Counted from the stretch's first letter, positions 33,480-44,790 are shown. The stretch: 64,000 nucleotides of DNA from Mytilus edulis (GCF_963676685.1 NC_092349.1:42237426-42301425); one strand, 5' to 3'. The notes: a model not told the origin generated them from the letters alone. Numbers and translations are program-made.

Positions 33480-34115
33480 CTATTAAAACGTTTTCCCCGC
33501 TACATTTATTTTCACCTGTCCTAAGTCAAAAACCTGATGTTTAGTGGTTGTCGTTTGTTGATGTGCTTCATAAGTTTTTCTTGTTTTTTATATAGATTAG
33601 ACTTGTTTTTTTCTGTTTGAATAGTCTTACACTAGTCATTTTAGTGCCCTTTATAGTTTGATGCTCGGTGTGAGACAATGCCCCGTGTTGAAACCGTACT
33701 TTGACCTTTAATGGTTTATTTTTATACATTTTGACTTGGATGGAGAGTTGTCTCATTGAAACTCATACCGCATCTTCTTATAACTATTTTTATATTACCT
33801 CATATATATGTCTAGGAATATGGTTGATAAAAAGCACCCGTGTGCAGACTGTTTTTTATATAGATTACACTGTTGGTTTTTCTGTTTGAATAGTTTTACA
33901 CTAGTCATTTTAGTGCCCTTTATAGCTTGATGTTCAGTGTGAAAAATGCCCCGTGTTAAAACCGTGCTTTGACCTATAATGGTTAACTTTTACAAATTTC
34001 GACTTGGATGGAGAGTTGTCTCATTGAAACTCATACCACATCTTCTTATAACTATTTTTATATTACCTCCTATACATGTCTAGGAATATGGTTGATTAAA
34101 AGCACCGACGTGTAG
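33480..34115 (+). repeat. Family C repeat with a 265-base tandem duplication
   Basis: tatatagattagacttgttt through ggttgataaaaagcac (33588-33835) is repeated from 33853 to 34105. Each half carries gccccgtgtt and gagagttgtctcattgaaac. Confidence 0.8.
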
Positions 34116-34137
34116 ACCGTGTATATTCCATATTAGG

Positions 34138-34378
34138 TTATTAGGCGGGGCTCATTTCAATACACGGTTAGTAGTGGTGTTATGTCCCTTTATTAAAACA
34201 ACACGATGTTGAGGATACACATTAAAAGATTTAAACAGACGATACAATTGATGATGAACGACTGAAATAAATTTATAAAACACATTATCCAAAAGTAGCA
34301 AGTTGTTATTGTTGGCATTTGCTTTTGTATAGACCAATGGAAGTATTTTCTTAATGCTAACAGTATTGAAGACTTGAA
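34138..34378 (-). repeat. Repeat R, copy 2, inverted
   Basis: Reverse complement matches 11790-12120, including aagtcttcaatactgttagc, aagaaaatacttccattgg and ccgtgtattgaaatgagccc. Confidence 0.65.
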
Positions 34379-34399
34379 CACTTATAGGCCACTAGTCTA

Positions 34400-35395
34400 C
34401 ATACCAAATGTAAAGATAATTCAAAATGGTGAAGTTGAAAACATCATTTCGTAAATTTACGGACACCTTCACGAGTTGGTTAGCCGTAATGGAATATCCG
34501 TTTCACGTTATCAGTGCGAACAATTATCAAAAAGACCAGATATGGTCATGAACAAAATAATTCTGTCCTTGTGGCAGCAAGCCAATGACACAAACAAATC
34601 CGTTAAGTGTGCATAAAACAGTCTACGATAATTGACAAATGTCTACGTAAACTATCTGTTTGAACAATGTTATAATAAACTTATTAAAAATAAATCAGGA
34701 TACCTGAATGGAAATTTCAGTGCCTCTGCATTGAACTACCGGGTATGTTCAGATTTTAGTACCTTGATCTGAATTCACAATACGGCATTTTGCCTTTGGG
34801 TATAAAATAACGTACTAGTCCAGAATGAGTTATCGTCAACTATCAAGTTTTTCGATAACGAAAGCGTTGCGTAAACACAGATGGTTGCTTATATCTTCAG
34901 ACAACCATTTTACATCATTTTGTAAAAACTCCGCATACGCTATTTTACTCCTTTGGGATACCATACGGCATTTCTGTCAGTAGTTAACAAAAAGGTAAAA
35001 CATGCTACACCGAGACAAAGTGGTTAGTATGCTGGAGATTCTTCACGACAATGTATTTATGAATTAGGAGGTAGACGTTTTAAGCAGATTGTCGGCAAGC
35101 CAATAGAAACAAACTATGTGTCTTTCTTTGTCGACCTCTTCTTATTTACATATGAGTCAGAGTTCAATTTAGGGTAGATCAAAGAAACCATATCATTGAA
35201 TTTCACATTCAGATATATTGATGATTTTCGTTTCATTTACAACCCAAAATTTTCTAATTGTTTTTATATGTCCTCCAGAGCTAGAAGTTAAAGAAACGAC
35301 AGGCACGGCTTTCTCTGCATCATTTTTAAACTGTTACCTCGAATTTAATATAAGCTGTAATCTATGACTCATAGAACGGGTATTTCTAAGCTCGG
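34400..35395 (+). pseudogene. Penelope-like element relic
   Basis: 34410-34560 resembles the 3' tail (gaagttgaaaacatcatttc, gtaaatttacggacacc, ggttagccgtaatggaatat). 34990-35395 is reverse transcriptase sequence with many breaks: atgctggagattcttcacga (MLExLxDN), gaggtagacgttttaagcag (GGRRFxQ) and agatatattgatgattttcg (RYIDDF). The order tail-then-RT means at least two separate insertions. Confidence 0.6.
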
Positions 35396-35569
35396 GATTT
35401 CGCTAATTACCCTTTCGGGATCCGGGAATTCTTTGTTCAAATTTTGGGGTATCGGGATTTAAACTTATTTGTAAAATTTCGTGTTTTTAAGCCCCGCATT
35501 TCGGGATCAGGACCCCTCCTATCCCCCACCACCACACCACCCCCCCCCCCCCTTTCCCCTTTCATCTCT

Positions 35570-35830
35570 CAGTGATATTCTGATAAGAAAGACAAACCAT
35601 AGAATACAGTGTCAGCTCTGATATATTTACCTAATATCATGGTGCAGATGAGTTGCTTCATTGAAAATTAAAATTATATTTGGAAAAATTCAGTTTAGTT
35701 ATCGACTTACCATCACTGGCAATTTATATTGCACTAGATATACTGTGTGTTTTATTTTATTCCAGCGGTAATCGGTATACTCAGTGATAAAATAGTTATG
35801 AATAATTGTTGGTATGTTCAAAAAAAAGTT
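35570..35830. other. 3' flank of the minus-strand gene
   Basis: Shares ordered similarity with 11200-11400, so it belonged to the duplicated block. It includes overlapping AATAAA-type signals on the minus strand (35751-35761). Confidence 0.5.
35751..35761 (-). promoter_or_regulatory. Possible polyadenylation signal of the minus-strand gene
   Basis: The minus strand reads AATAAAATAAA about 200 bases past the stop at 35959. Confidence 0.4.
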
Positions 35831-35958
35831 ATGAATTAGATTTCATTATTGTCGAGGTCATAAGAATATATATGATATTGGACTCATTTTCGTACATAAA
35901 AAAAATAAACAAAAGTTCCATCTATGTGTATTTTCAATATGATCTATATATTTATCAA

Positions 35959-36059
35959 TCATCCAACTATCTGTTCAGTTCCCTTTGAGATTGGTGATGG
36001 ACATTTACATGTGTTGGTATGCACAGAAATCTCCATAGCATCAGCCAGAATATACTGCC
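35959..36059 (-). CDS. Coiled-coil protein exon 6 (terminal)
   Basis: Acceptor atttatttcag. Completes a glycine and encodes QYILADAMEISVHTNTCKCP, then SPISKGTEQIVG and stop TGA. Duplicated as an orphan at 12190-12290 with the same length and phase. Confidence 0.85.
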
Positions 36060-39000
36060 CTGAAATGAAAATAAATGACTTGAATGCTTTTCACTTAAAT
36101 TTACAGAAAATATTTAATTGTAAGCTTTGCTTTCGGGTTCTGCGTTTTCATTATAAAAGAGGTAATATTTTTTCAACAACTATAGGTATGAATACCAGCA
36201 CAAAACACGTCGAATGGCAGCAGAAAAATAAAATTACTTATATATCTTAGATGAAAAATCTCTTCCGCCATCTTCATTTACTTTCTTATTACCAATAGCA
36301 TACAAATAGAATTTACACATTTAAATAAGCAATTATTTTTTTTAAAGATGCAAGATAGCATAGTGGCATTCAAAGTTGTCAACATTTTACTACATGGAAA
36401 CCTTTGATTCAATACCGCCTAATATGGAGTTAGAATAGAGGATAATGCAACTTTATTTCGTTCTTCCTGAGACACTTCTGTGTGAAGTTACCTCAAATAA
36501 GTATAATATTACAAATCGAATGTAATTAATTCATAACCAAGAAATAATCGTGCTAAAAAATTAAGGAAATGGCTAACAACAAAATTGGGAATATGGACGA
36601 ATAGAGAACAATTATCTGATAAGATAATCATATTTACTTCTTCCGCAGTTTCATTATTTCTAAACAACAAAAGCCTGGCCCGAAATGCGTCATTTGGTAA
36701 GAACCACATTACGAGGTACTTACCACTTTCGAATCGCCCTTTCTTGTTTCCAGGACTAACAATGAAATATGGCGGTTTTGTCAAATGATCAAAATGACAT
36801 GGCGCAACCTGTCCTGTTACATCACGAACTAATAGCCATCCTTCATCAGCAGGACACCCTCCAAAATGTTCATTTATGTAGAAATGGCGCTCCTCTATGC
36901 TGTTAAAGAAGAATGAAATGTGACATCTAAACCTTTACAAAATTCATAAACTATTCCAGAAAACCAGTGTGTGCATGTGTGCGTTTAATATCATAAACGA
37001 CATCTGAAGAAAGTTGAAAGATATAAAAAAATAAATACTAACCCTTCAATTGAAAAATAGTTAACCGTTGAACTTCGTGTCAAATCAGTGTAAGTGGTTC
37101 CTAACAGGTTGTTCTTCGAGAACCAGTTAATGTGGTTCGTACCAAGACCATTGAAGTAAAACGCAGCGATGACAGACCCATTCTTGTACACTTCAACTTT
37201 AACCTGTTGCATAAAACAAACAAAGATTGTTAATTAAAAGATCATTAATTGTCACTTGTTTCACTGACAATTTTATTATAGCTTTAACCCCAGATGAAAA
37301 ATACAGTATCTACTGACGACCATTTGATCCCGAGGGGGCTGACAGATTTCAAAAATACATTCTAGCGTATGTATATGACTGAATAATAGCCATCAATAAA
37401 TCTTACGGGGCGATAGATCATATAAATATGATACAGTACACTACAAAATATAATATATAACCAGTCTAAAGGAGGGATTAAAAGGGTGCGACATCACAAA
37501 AAAAATAACAATAAAATAAACAAATGTAACTTTTAATATTTCGGATAACAGATATCCTTCATCCGTAAGATGACGATGTAAAATGAATCATTTCAAACTA
37601 TTCTGGTTACAAAACTTTAACAGTATAATATATAAACTTGACAATTGTCCTGTCACGCATTAATATAGATATTTAGGCATAAAAAAATCAAAATTTTCAA
37701 AATTTACACGATAGTTATAAATAATCAAAAAAAAAGCGTTTCTGGTGTGTAAATTTGAAATAAAGAGATATTTCTATTTTTTTAACATAAAAAAGTTTTG
37801 TCAGGGGCAGATTAAGGAGTTTGAATAGACTGTTTGCTAAAATGTTAGACAGTTCAATTACCATGGTATGGATTTACTTGAATTTTATATTATCGATATA
37901 CACGTATATAAAGATAAAGTGAACAAAAACATTGAATAAATATTTTAGGAGAGTTTGCAATAGGAATGACCTTCTGCTGTGAATCAAATTTGCCAACATA
38001 CACCCCTTCCGCTGCTTCTTAGAATTAAGGGATCATTTTCTTACTGCATCAACACATCCAAACTCCCTCCATTTTCTGAGGTTTTTTTTCAACTTTTTCA
38101 TTTGATTTTTAAAATGGGTTAACTACTGTTATGTTGCCTCGCACTTTTACCTATTCAGGCCTTATTTGTTTTGAATTTAACTTTGTTTTAGGGTAGATAT
38201 TTTTTGAAAGTAACTTCGGTGTGTAACAGATCATAATGAGGTTGCTATATGTATAGGTGCTATTTAGTTGGAGCATATCACTGCTGGAATGTAGTGCCAA
38301 GAAGAAAGCTTTTTATGCGAATATATGTGCAGAGACTTACAGCTAATATATCGGGATTTTAAATCAATGAATCAAATAGTTAACTAATTATAATAATATC
38401 GCTTCGTGTTCTTTGAACAAAGTATTATTTCGGACAAAAGTATATAATTCAGTCATTTTCTATGGAGTACAATGACTTCTAAATTATATTAGTTACACAT
38501 GTACTTGGTCAATGTTATGCTTGCTCCAGTTATCTATGAGTGAGCTCCTGACTTGTTTTAGTCTACAAGCTGATGCATCAGATGTAACAGCACCATTGAT
38601 TGTTGTTGATATGGAAGACGATGCATTCCATGAATCTATTACAGACTGACCATTATTTGCACAGACAAGAAAGACTGTTGTCCATGCTGAAATAAAACAA
38701 AACCATCAATTAAATGTATCGACAACATTGCTATTCAGATATAGAAGCTCTTTTATAAATTAAGTTCAAAACGGAAAAAAAATGTAAAATGTGTTTTCCA
38801 ATGGAAACATAATACAGAACAGAAAAGGTACCACGCACAATTAAGGCATTGTTATAACCAAGATTCCAGAGAAAATTATATTAGATGGAACAAATATGCG
38901 TTGGTTGCTAATGCCCTCTTACACTTAAATCATCCGTCGTATAAATAGTTATAAATTTAAATTAACTTTTAATTATATATTTTGAATTCTTGAAATACTA

Positions 39001-42000
39001 AGGCTTTTCTACCCCAGGAATAGGTAAACTTAGCTGTATTGGCAAAACTTTCAGAATTTGGTTGGTTTTTTTTATTCGAGCGTTGCACTGAAAAGTCTTT
39101 TCTAGACGAAACGTGCGTCTGGCGCAAATACAAAATTTCAATCCTGGTATCTTTAATGAGTTTTTATTCATTTACAATCGTAAACTGATTCATAAAAATA
39201 TTTTCTGGCACTATAGTAATTTGATTTAATAGATGTGACACAGGTTGTATCACCGCGTGAACTGTGATTGAGACGATTGGGCGTCCACTACCATGTTAAA
39301 TCCTGCCATAGTATGCATGCATGTGCCTGTCCCGAGTAAGAGATCTGTAATTCAGTGGTTGTAGTTTACTACTGCATTATATATTTTCGTTTATTGTTTT
39401 GTGCATAAATTATATGGCTTTTGTTTTCTCATCTGAACTGTTTTGCATTTAGTTAGGTCGCGTCTTTTACAGCTTGCAATGCGGTATAGTTTTTGCTAGC
39501 TCATTGTTGGCGGTTTATTGTTACATCTACGTCATTATGTTTCTGATAAATGATATATGATTCAATCTTTTTTATAGTCTCACCACATACAAATATATAC
39601 TAGTAATACGATTCAAAGGATAACAGATATATATATTGATGACTAAATATTCCTTAAAGTTTTGACAAGTCTTGTGTTCGTCATTTTTTTTCTTTGGCCG
39701 GTGTCTTTATTTAATTAAAATAATATACACCTAGTGACTGGGTGTGAGGGTAATAGCAACTTGTTGTCCCTGAGATACCAACTATTGCTCGAGGCAATAG
39801 TTGGTATGCGAAGGGACTACCAACTTGTTATTACCCGCACAACCAGTCATTAGGTGTTTTATTATACTGAACAATACATAAATCATCTGAAAGAAAAGAA
39901 AAATGTTACATAAACATGCACATGATGAACTATAATTTTTTTATAGTTTTAGTTTTAATCAAGGGTCAAAACTAGGAAAAACTCACATACATAAAATAAA
40001 TTCTACTAGACCAACTAAAGTACTGTACACAGACACATATAATACAATTTACTATATTTAGATCTATCTTTAAATCTAAATATTGATGACCTCAAAGCTA
40101 AACCACCTGATTGTGCCTGTTCACTTTCCCATTTCGTGTATAATCCTTCTGACCATGTAATTTCTGGAGACCTAAAAGTAGTGAATAACTACAAGTTGAG
40201 ACAACTTTTGTCCAAGGGTCCGAAATACAGAGCCACAGCCAATCAATTCGAAGCAGAACTTCGAACTACTGATGGATTCTGTTGAGGGTTATGCAAAAGA
40301 CTGGGCAAAAAGAGAAAAGATTGAGGTTGACACTCTTTCAAGGTGGGTTAAATCAGTAAGATCATTGATTCAGATAGGGGTAAGTAAGCTTAAAAGGTCG
40401 CACCAAAGCTCCTTCCATCTTTAAAGAACCTCGTGTAATAGAGGAGTTGTCTTGTCTCCATGACAAATATGTTGTCGTTCCAGCTGACAAAGCCTCGAAC
40501 AATATTGTTTTTGTTTGCAAGAACACTACATTGACTGCCTGATTAAGGAACTGGGTATAAATAACACACTTGGAAATCCTACAAATACACTAAGTACGCT
40601 TACGAAGCAGGAGATCCTGGAAAACCACAAATCGGTTCTAATCTCCTTTGGTGTTAATCCAAAGGATGAAGACCAGGATCTTCCATCCTTATATTGGATT
40701 CCTAAGCTTCACAAGAATCCTTATAAGGAAAAGTATATTGCAGGTTCTTCCAAGTGTTCCACTAAACCCCTTTCTAAAGTTCTTACTGCCATACTCACTG
40801 CAGTCAAAGAAGGACTTCAGAAATATTCCGAAATGGCATATTCAAGAAGTGTTGTTAATCAGATATGGATACTGAAAAATTCAAAAGAGTTATTGGTGAA
40901 TTTACAATCTCAATCATTAAAACATTGTACCAACATTTTAAAAAAACCTTTGATTTTTCAACTCTTTATACCACTATTCCACATATTAAACCTAAAGCTC
41001 GACTGAAAGAACTCGTCAGCTCATGTTTCTTTAACAAAAAGGGCACTAGACGTTTTAAATATCTGGTTTTGGGCTGGAATTCAGCTTACGTTGTGAAAAA
41101 TTATACAGAATCAAGGAAAAAATATACCGACGAAGATATAACTGCCATGCTGGACTATTTAATTGACAACATATTTGTTGAATTTGGAGGTTAAGTCTTC
41201 CAACAGACTATTAAAATCACAATTGGTACCAATTGCGCTCCTCTACTTGCAGATTTGCTTTTATATTCCTATGAAGCAGAATTTATCTAAGGGCTTGTAC
41301 AGAAAGGAGAAAAGAAATTAGCCCAGTCTTTTAATTTCACCTTTTCGGTATATTGATGATGTACTGTCTCTTAATAATAATAGATTCAGTGATCACTTAC
41401 ATTTAATATATCCAAGTGAACTTGAAATTAAAGATACTACTGACACAGATAAATCTGTTTCATATTTAGACCTTTTTCTCGAAATGACTACTGATGGTAG
41501 GTTGAATACCAAAATTTATGACAAACGCGATGATTTTAATTTTCCTATAGTTAACTTTCCATTTCTGTGTAGCAACATCCCAGTGGCACCAGCATATGGA
41601 GTATGTGTATCTCAATTGATACGTTACTCTATAGCTAGCTCAAAGTACGTTGATTTTGTTGAAAGAGGAATACTGCTTTCTCAAAAGTTGCTAAGACAGG
41701 GCTATGAATCAATCAATCATCACTCAAGAAATTTACAGTCGCCATCATGAGCTGATTGGCCATTATGACAAAAGTGTGTCAGAAATCATATCTGATATTC
41801 TTCCTCAGTCATAATAACCTTCCATCTTTACCGAACTGAACAAAGAAATCACATGACGGGTGCCGTATACGGTGCAGGAAATGCTTACCCTTCCGTAGCA
41901 CCTGATATCACTCCCGATTTTTAGTGGAGTTCGTGTTGTTTCTTAATTATTATATATAACTGTTGATGTAAATGTCCTTTGGTTTTGTGAGTCTTTGTTT

Positions 42001-43872
42001 ACTCCTTGGTTTTGATTTTTATTGTCTTCGTCCAAAGATTTTCTTATTCTTTTTTTTTAATGTGTGTGTCTTTATTTGATTAAAATAAATTGTAACTATT
42101 TACTTTAGACTAATTCTAAAACAAAAGGCTGAGTCTAAATATGAATCACTTGATATTCATAATTCCAATTAGGAAAAGAAGAATATATTGATAAATAGTA
42201 TTTATTATGTAGTTCAATCCTGTAATAAAAATGTTAACTTTTTCAAATAACCTCTGTATATGGGCAAGATCACCTCCGTCTTTCTCTAATTGTCCTTTAT
42301 ATAATGTTGTTCCTTTTCAATCTGTTTACCTTATATCGACCAATAAGCTATGAAACTTAGTAAATTTCACTTACTTGAGGAGCTAATTTGGCATTTTGTG
42401 TCTTCCATATCTGAAAAGCAGATTGTATGTGGATAAAAAAGTAATTATCTTATACTAAAGCTATGTTGATCTCATTATTTTGCATGTTTCTATAAGGCCA
42501 CTTAATCAATAGTAGTAAAATTGTATTCGCTTCTTCGAAAACTGTACGTGTGTTACTGAATATCGGATATCAATATGTTCCGGTCCTTGTGAGTATTTGG
42601 ACCATATACGTTATATGCTGGTATGGTACATGACTATACACCAATGGTCCGGGTAATTAAAATGTTGAACAGTGAAACGTTGCTTTTAATTTATATAATT
42701 GTAAATTGCCTCAGGTATGAATGACCCTTGTACCCGAGAGACACTTTTGGAAAGGTCTCAATCCTGTTTCTTTTTTATCTTGATTCAAACGAATTGATGG
42801 AAACACAATAATATCTTTGATATTATTTAATTCGGCTCAAATGTGCCTAATCTCGAAACTTCGCATTTGTGTTCTATTGCAGATGGTTTAACTATTGAGC
42901 TGTGTCGGATAGATTGAGTTGATATATATAAGAACGCTACAAAACAGACAAAAATCTAATCTTTTACTTCGTATTTGAATGTTTCATAATCAATCATTAA
43001 AGTCTTACACATGTACAAGAATACGTGCACTTGCAAGAGGTCGATTTCTACCTGATACTGCTCGGATGTTGTTCTTTTCTAGTTAATCTACATTAATAGA
43101 CATTAATCTTACCTGTAATTGACTGAGTCAATAATCCATCTATATTGTCTTGAATAGTTAATACATTATTTATTAGATATTGTGTTTCAATACAGCATTG
43201 GTTAGCATTGCTCTCGTCGGTCAACTTAGCCGAATTGCACCCCGACATATTTTTCCAATCTGAAAGTAAAAAGATTCGAACAATCACAAAAAGACTTAAA
43301 ACAAATCCAAGAATATGGCATTCAAAGCTATAAAATCTATTTTTGGTAAAATAAAATGAATGATTTTTCCTAATATATGCCAGCATGATTATTCTTATCA
43401 TTATTTTTGTTTCAAAAATTTATAAAGACTATGAAATTGTACAAAAGTTGTCCAATGTCCAATCTAAATAGAACATTACTGTCGTGCATATCAGATCGAG
43501 AGCAATTCAAAGATTTGATTTTAATTAGAGTGCCTAAAGTAGTTCTATATTATTTGAAGAAAATTGCATATGGCGCACATTTTCCAGTAATATATTTCAA
43601 TTTCCTTTATAATAAATATGTTTACCGGTCTGTAAAGCTTTCTTTAAACTCTGGTACTCTTTTGTAAGGTTCGATGCCATTTGTTTTGTCATAGATAATT
43701 CATGGTATAGTTCTGCTACATGGCTTTCTAAGCGTTGTCTAGATTGTCTCTCCTCCGTTAACAGTGCATTGATATCCCTTTGAGTCCCTCTGTTTCCTGT
43801 TGAATGACCATTATCCAAAAGAAATCCATTTGAAACTAAAATACTTAATAAGAATAAAAGCAGCGGTAACAT
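35959..43872 (-). CDS. Secreted coiled-coil protein with an unnamed C-terminal module, six exons, 337 residues
   Basis: Exons, 5' to 3' on the minus strand: 43872-43626, 43259-43113, 38686-38505, 37203-37043, 36899-36724 and 36059-35959. Phases (1, 1, 0, 2, 1) all agree and the sum is 1014 bases including the stop. Residues 1-16 are a signal peptide (MLPLLLFLLSILVSNG). Residues 33-82 are a charged helix with leucine heptads (coiled coil). 83-131 is a linker with three Cys. 132-337 is a module with WTTVFLVCANNG, LIDNWSKHNIDQVKVEVYKN, GTNHINWFS, TVNYFSIEG, RHFYINEHFGGCPADEGWLL, FESGQYILADAMEI and a Cys-x-Cys tail. I have seen this ordered pattern (NxFSIxG, GGCPxDxGW, ADxMxI) in uncharacterised secreted proteins of marine invertebrates but know no family name; it is not C1q or fibrinogen. 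Sequons NMS and NLT suggest glycosylation. Function unknown: by architecture, an extracellular oligomer. It is convergent with the lectin gene. Confidence 0.85.
36724..36899 (-). CDS. Coiled-coil protein exon 5
   Basis: Acceptor tctttaacag, donor GTAAGTAC. IEERHFYINEHFGGCPADEG to GNKKGRFES. A longer frame continues into the intron to 36509 but lacks the ADxMxI strand, which the next exon supplies. Confidence 0.88.
37043..37203 (-). CDS. Coiled-coil protein exon 4
   Basis: Acceptor atgcaacag, donor GTTAGT. VKVEVYKNGSVIAAFYFNGL to SSTVNYFSIE. Confidence 0.88.
37204..38504. other. Intron 3 of the coiled-coil protein gene
   Basis: AT-rich; no repeat or exon recognised. Confidence 0.5.
38505..38686 (-). 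CDS. Coiled-coil protein exon 3
   Basis: Acceptor ttatttcag, donor GTACAT. Sixty codons from WTTVFLVCANNGQSVIDSWN to SSLIDNWSKHNIDQ. The intron before it (38687-43112, 4.4 kb) carries a Penelope-like element, a foldback MITE and repeats A and C. Confidence 0.85.
39000..39165 (-). repeat. Family A repeat, inverted
   Basis: aatactaaggcttttctacc, gacgaaacgtgcgtctggcg and tcaatcctggtatctttaat. Confidence 0.75.
39270..39590 (+). repeat. Family C repeat, diverged
   Basis: catgttaaatcctgccatag, tgcctgtcccgagtaagaga, ttcagtggttgtagtttact and cagcttgcaatgcggtatag. Confidence 0.6.
39721..39863. mobile_element. Foldback MITE
   Basis: Two roughly 70-base arms meet at gctcgaggc (39787-39795): acacctagtgactgggtgtg ... 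gataccaactattg and its complement. Very little spacer. Lies in intron 2 of the coiled-coil gene. Confidence 0.8.
40060..41960 (+). mobile_element. Penelope-like retroelement, frameshifted
   Basis: Reverse transcriptase sequence is spread over several frames: LLSKGPKYRATANQFEAEL (about 40200), VVPADKASNNIVFVCKN (about 40470), LPSLYWIPKLHKNPYKEKYI (about 40680), FDFSTLYTTIPHIK (about 40950), TNCAPLLADLLLYSYEAEF (about 41230), FRYIDDVLSLNN (about 41345) and KIYDKRDDFNFPIVNFPF (about 41515). The LYTTIP and YIDD motifs fit Penelope-like enzymes. No GIY-YIG endonuclease seen. The tail carries gtagcacctgatatcactcc. At least four frame breaks, so inactive. It lies antisense in intron 2 of the coiled-coil gene. 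Confidence 0.75.
41961..43112. other. Intron 2 remainder
   Basis: AT-rich. A diverged relative of the 527-711 palindrome array lies near 42590-42660 (complement reads tatggtccaaatactca and then ccgg). Confidence 0.45.
43113..43259 (-). CDS. Coiled-coil protein exon 2
   Basis: Acceptor tactttcag, donor GTAAGA. Encodes WKNMSGCNSAKL, NQCCIETQYLINN and IDGLLTQSIT: three Cys that could bridge subunits next to the coiled coil. Confidence 0.85.
43626..43872 (-). CDS. Coiled-coil protein exon 1
   Basis: ATG at 43872-43870, signal peptide, then the helix INALLTEERQSRQRLESHVA and on to LKKALQT. Donor GTAAAC, one base carried over. Confidence 0.85.
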
Positions 43873-44075
43873 GGTTTGAAATATTGTTCTGACTTACTTT
43901 CTACTGATGATTATCAATATGTTTCCTTAGATATGATAGCTCACACAGTTTTAATCTCTGTACTTATCACGGAAGAACGTCATGTGAAGTTGAAACAATT
44001 CTCCGTCTCCTTGTACTCCAGATATCATGACATATATAATATTAGTTATCAAAGGTATCAGGCTTATATTATGTA

Positions 44076-44230
44076 GAGGTGGATTTAGGGAGGGGCAGGG
44101 GGCCCGTCCCCCCCCTTTTGGGAAAAAATTTGGTTGCTTATATAGGGAATCATTGAAGCGTGACTGGAGCGGCCCCCTCTTAGGTCAGTCAGTGGGCCCC
44201 CACTTATGTAAATTTCTGGATCCGCAACTG
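44076..44230. mobile_element. hAT-like MITE nested in family A
   Basis: Ends gaggtggatttaggg and (complement) cagttgcggatccaga; flanked by TTATGTA on both sides (44069-44075 and 44231-44237). G/C-rich interior with C- and G-runs. Confidence 0.65.
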
Positions 44231-44299
44231 TTATGTAATACGCCAGACGCGCGTCTCTTCTACATAAAACTCATCAGTAACGCTCAGATCAAAATAGGT

Positions 44300-44566
44300 A
44301 TTGTCGTTTGTTTATGTAGTTTATATACGTGTTTCTCGTTTCTCGTTTTTTTTTAATATAGATTAGACCGTTGGTTTTAAATTTCCCGTTTGAATGGTTT
44401 TACACTAGTAATTTTGGGGTCCTTTATAGCTTGTTGTTCGGTGTGAGCCAAGGCTCCGTGTTGAAGGCCGTACATTGGCCTATAATGGTTTACTTTTTTA
44501 AATTGTTATTTGGATGGAGAGTTGTCTCATTGGCACTCACACCACATTTTCCTATATCTATATAAA
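44300..44566 (+). repeat. Family C repeat nested in family A
   Basis: tagattagaccgttggtttt, tacactagtaattttggggt, gaaggccgtacattggccta and gagagttgtctcattggcac. Confidence 0.75.
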
Positions 44567-44790
44567 GTCAGACAAGTACAATTAAAGTTGAAGAGCATTG
44601 AGGACCCAAAATTCCTAAAAAAAATATACCAAATATGCTAAGGTTATCTATACCTGACAAGAAAATCCATAGTAATATGAAAAATTCATAATTTTGTAAA
44701 CAGGAAATTTATAAAAATGACCATATAATTGATATTCATGTCAACACCGAAGTGGTGATACACTCGGGGATGAAACGTCCACCAGCAGAA

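Larger units (their letters stand above)
44045..44790 (+). repeat. Family A repeat with two nested insertions
   Basis: The host runs gttatcaaaggtatcaggct | tacgccagacgcgcgtctct ... atcaaaatag | agtcagacaagtacaatta ... gatgaaacgtccaccagcag. The first break holds a 155-base MITE, the second a family C repeat. Confidence 0.75.

Noticed and set aside
35924-36250. Plus-strand frame of 108 codons
   Set aside because: Antisense to exon 6 of the coiled-coil gene; its similarity to the 12.1 kb frame is explained by the duplicated minus-strand exon.
36509-36723. Continuation of exon 5 to a stop at 36509
   Set aside because: A consensus donor GTAAGTAC at 36723 and an in-phase exon 6 encoding the expected ADAMEI strand explain the gene better. 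Retention cannot be excluded.
35959-43872. C1q-domain or fibrinogen-related protein
   Set aside because: Signal peptide plus coiled coil suggested C1q, but the C-terminal module lacks C1q strands and fibrinogen motifs and instead has NYFSIEG, GGCPADEGW and ADAMEI.
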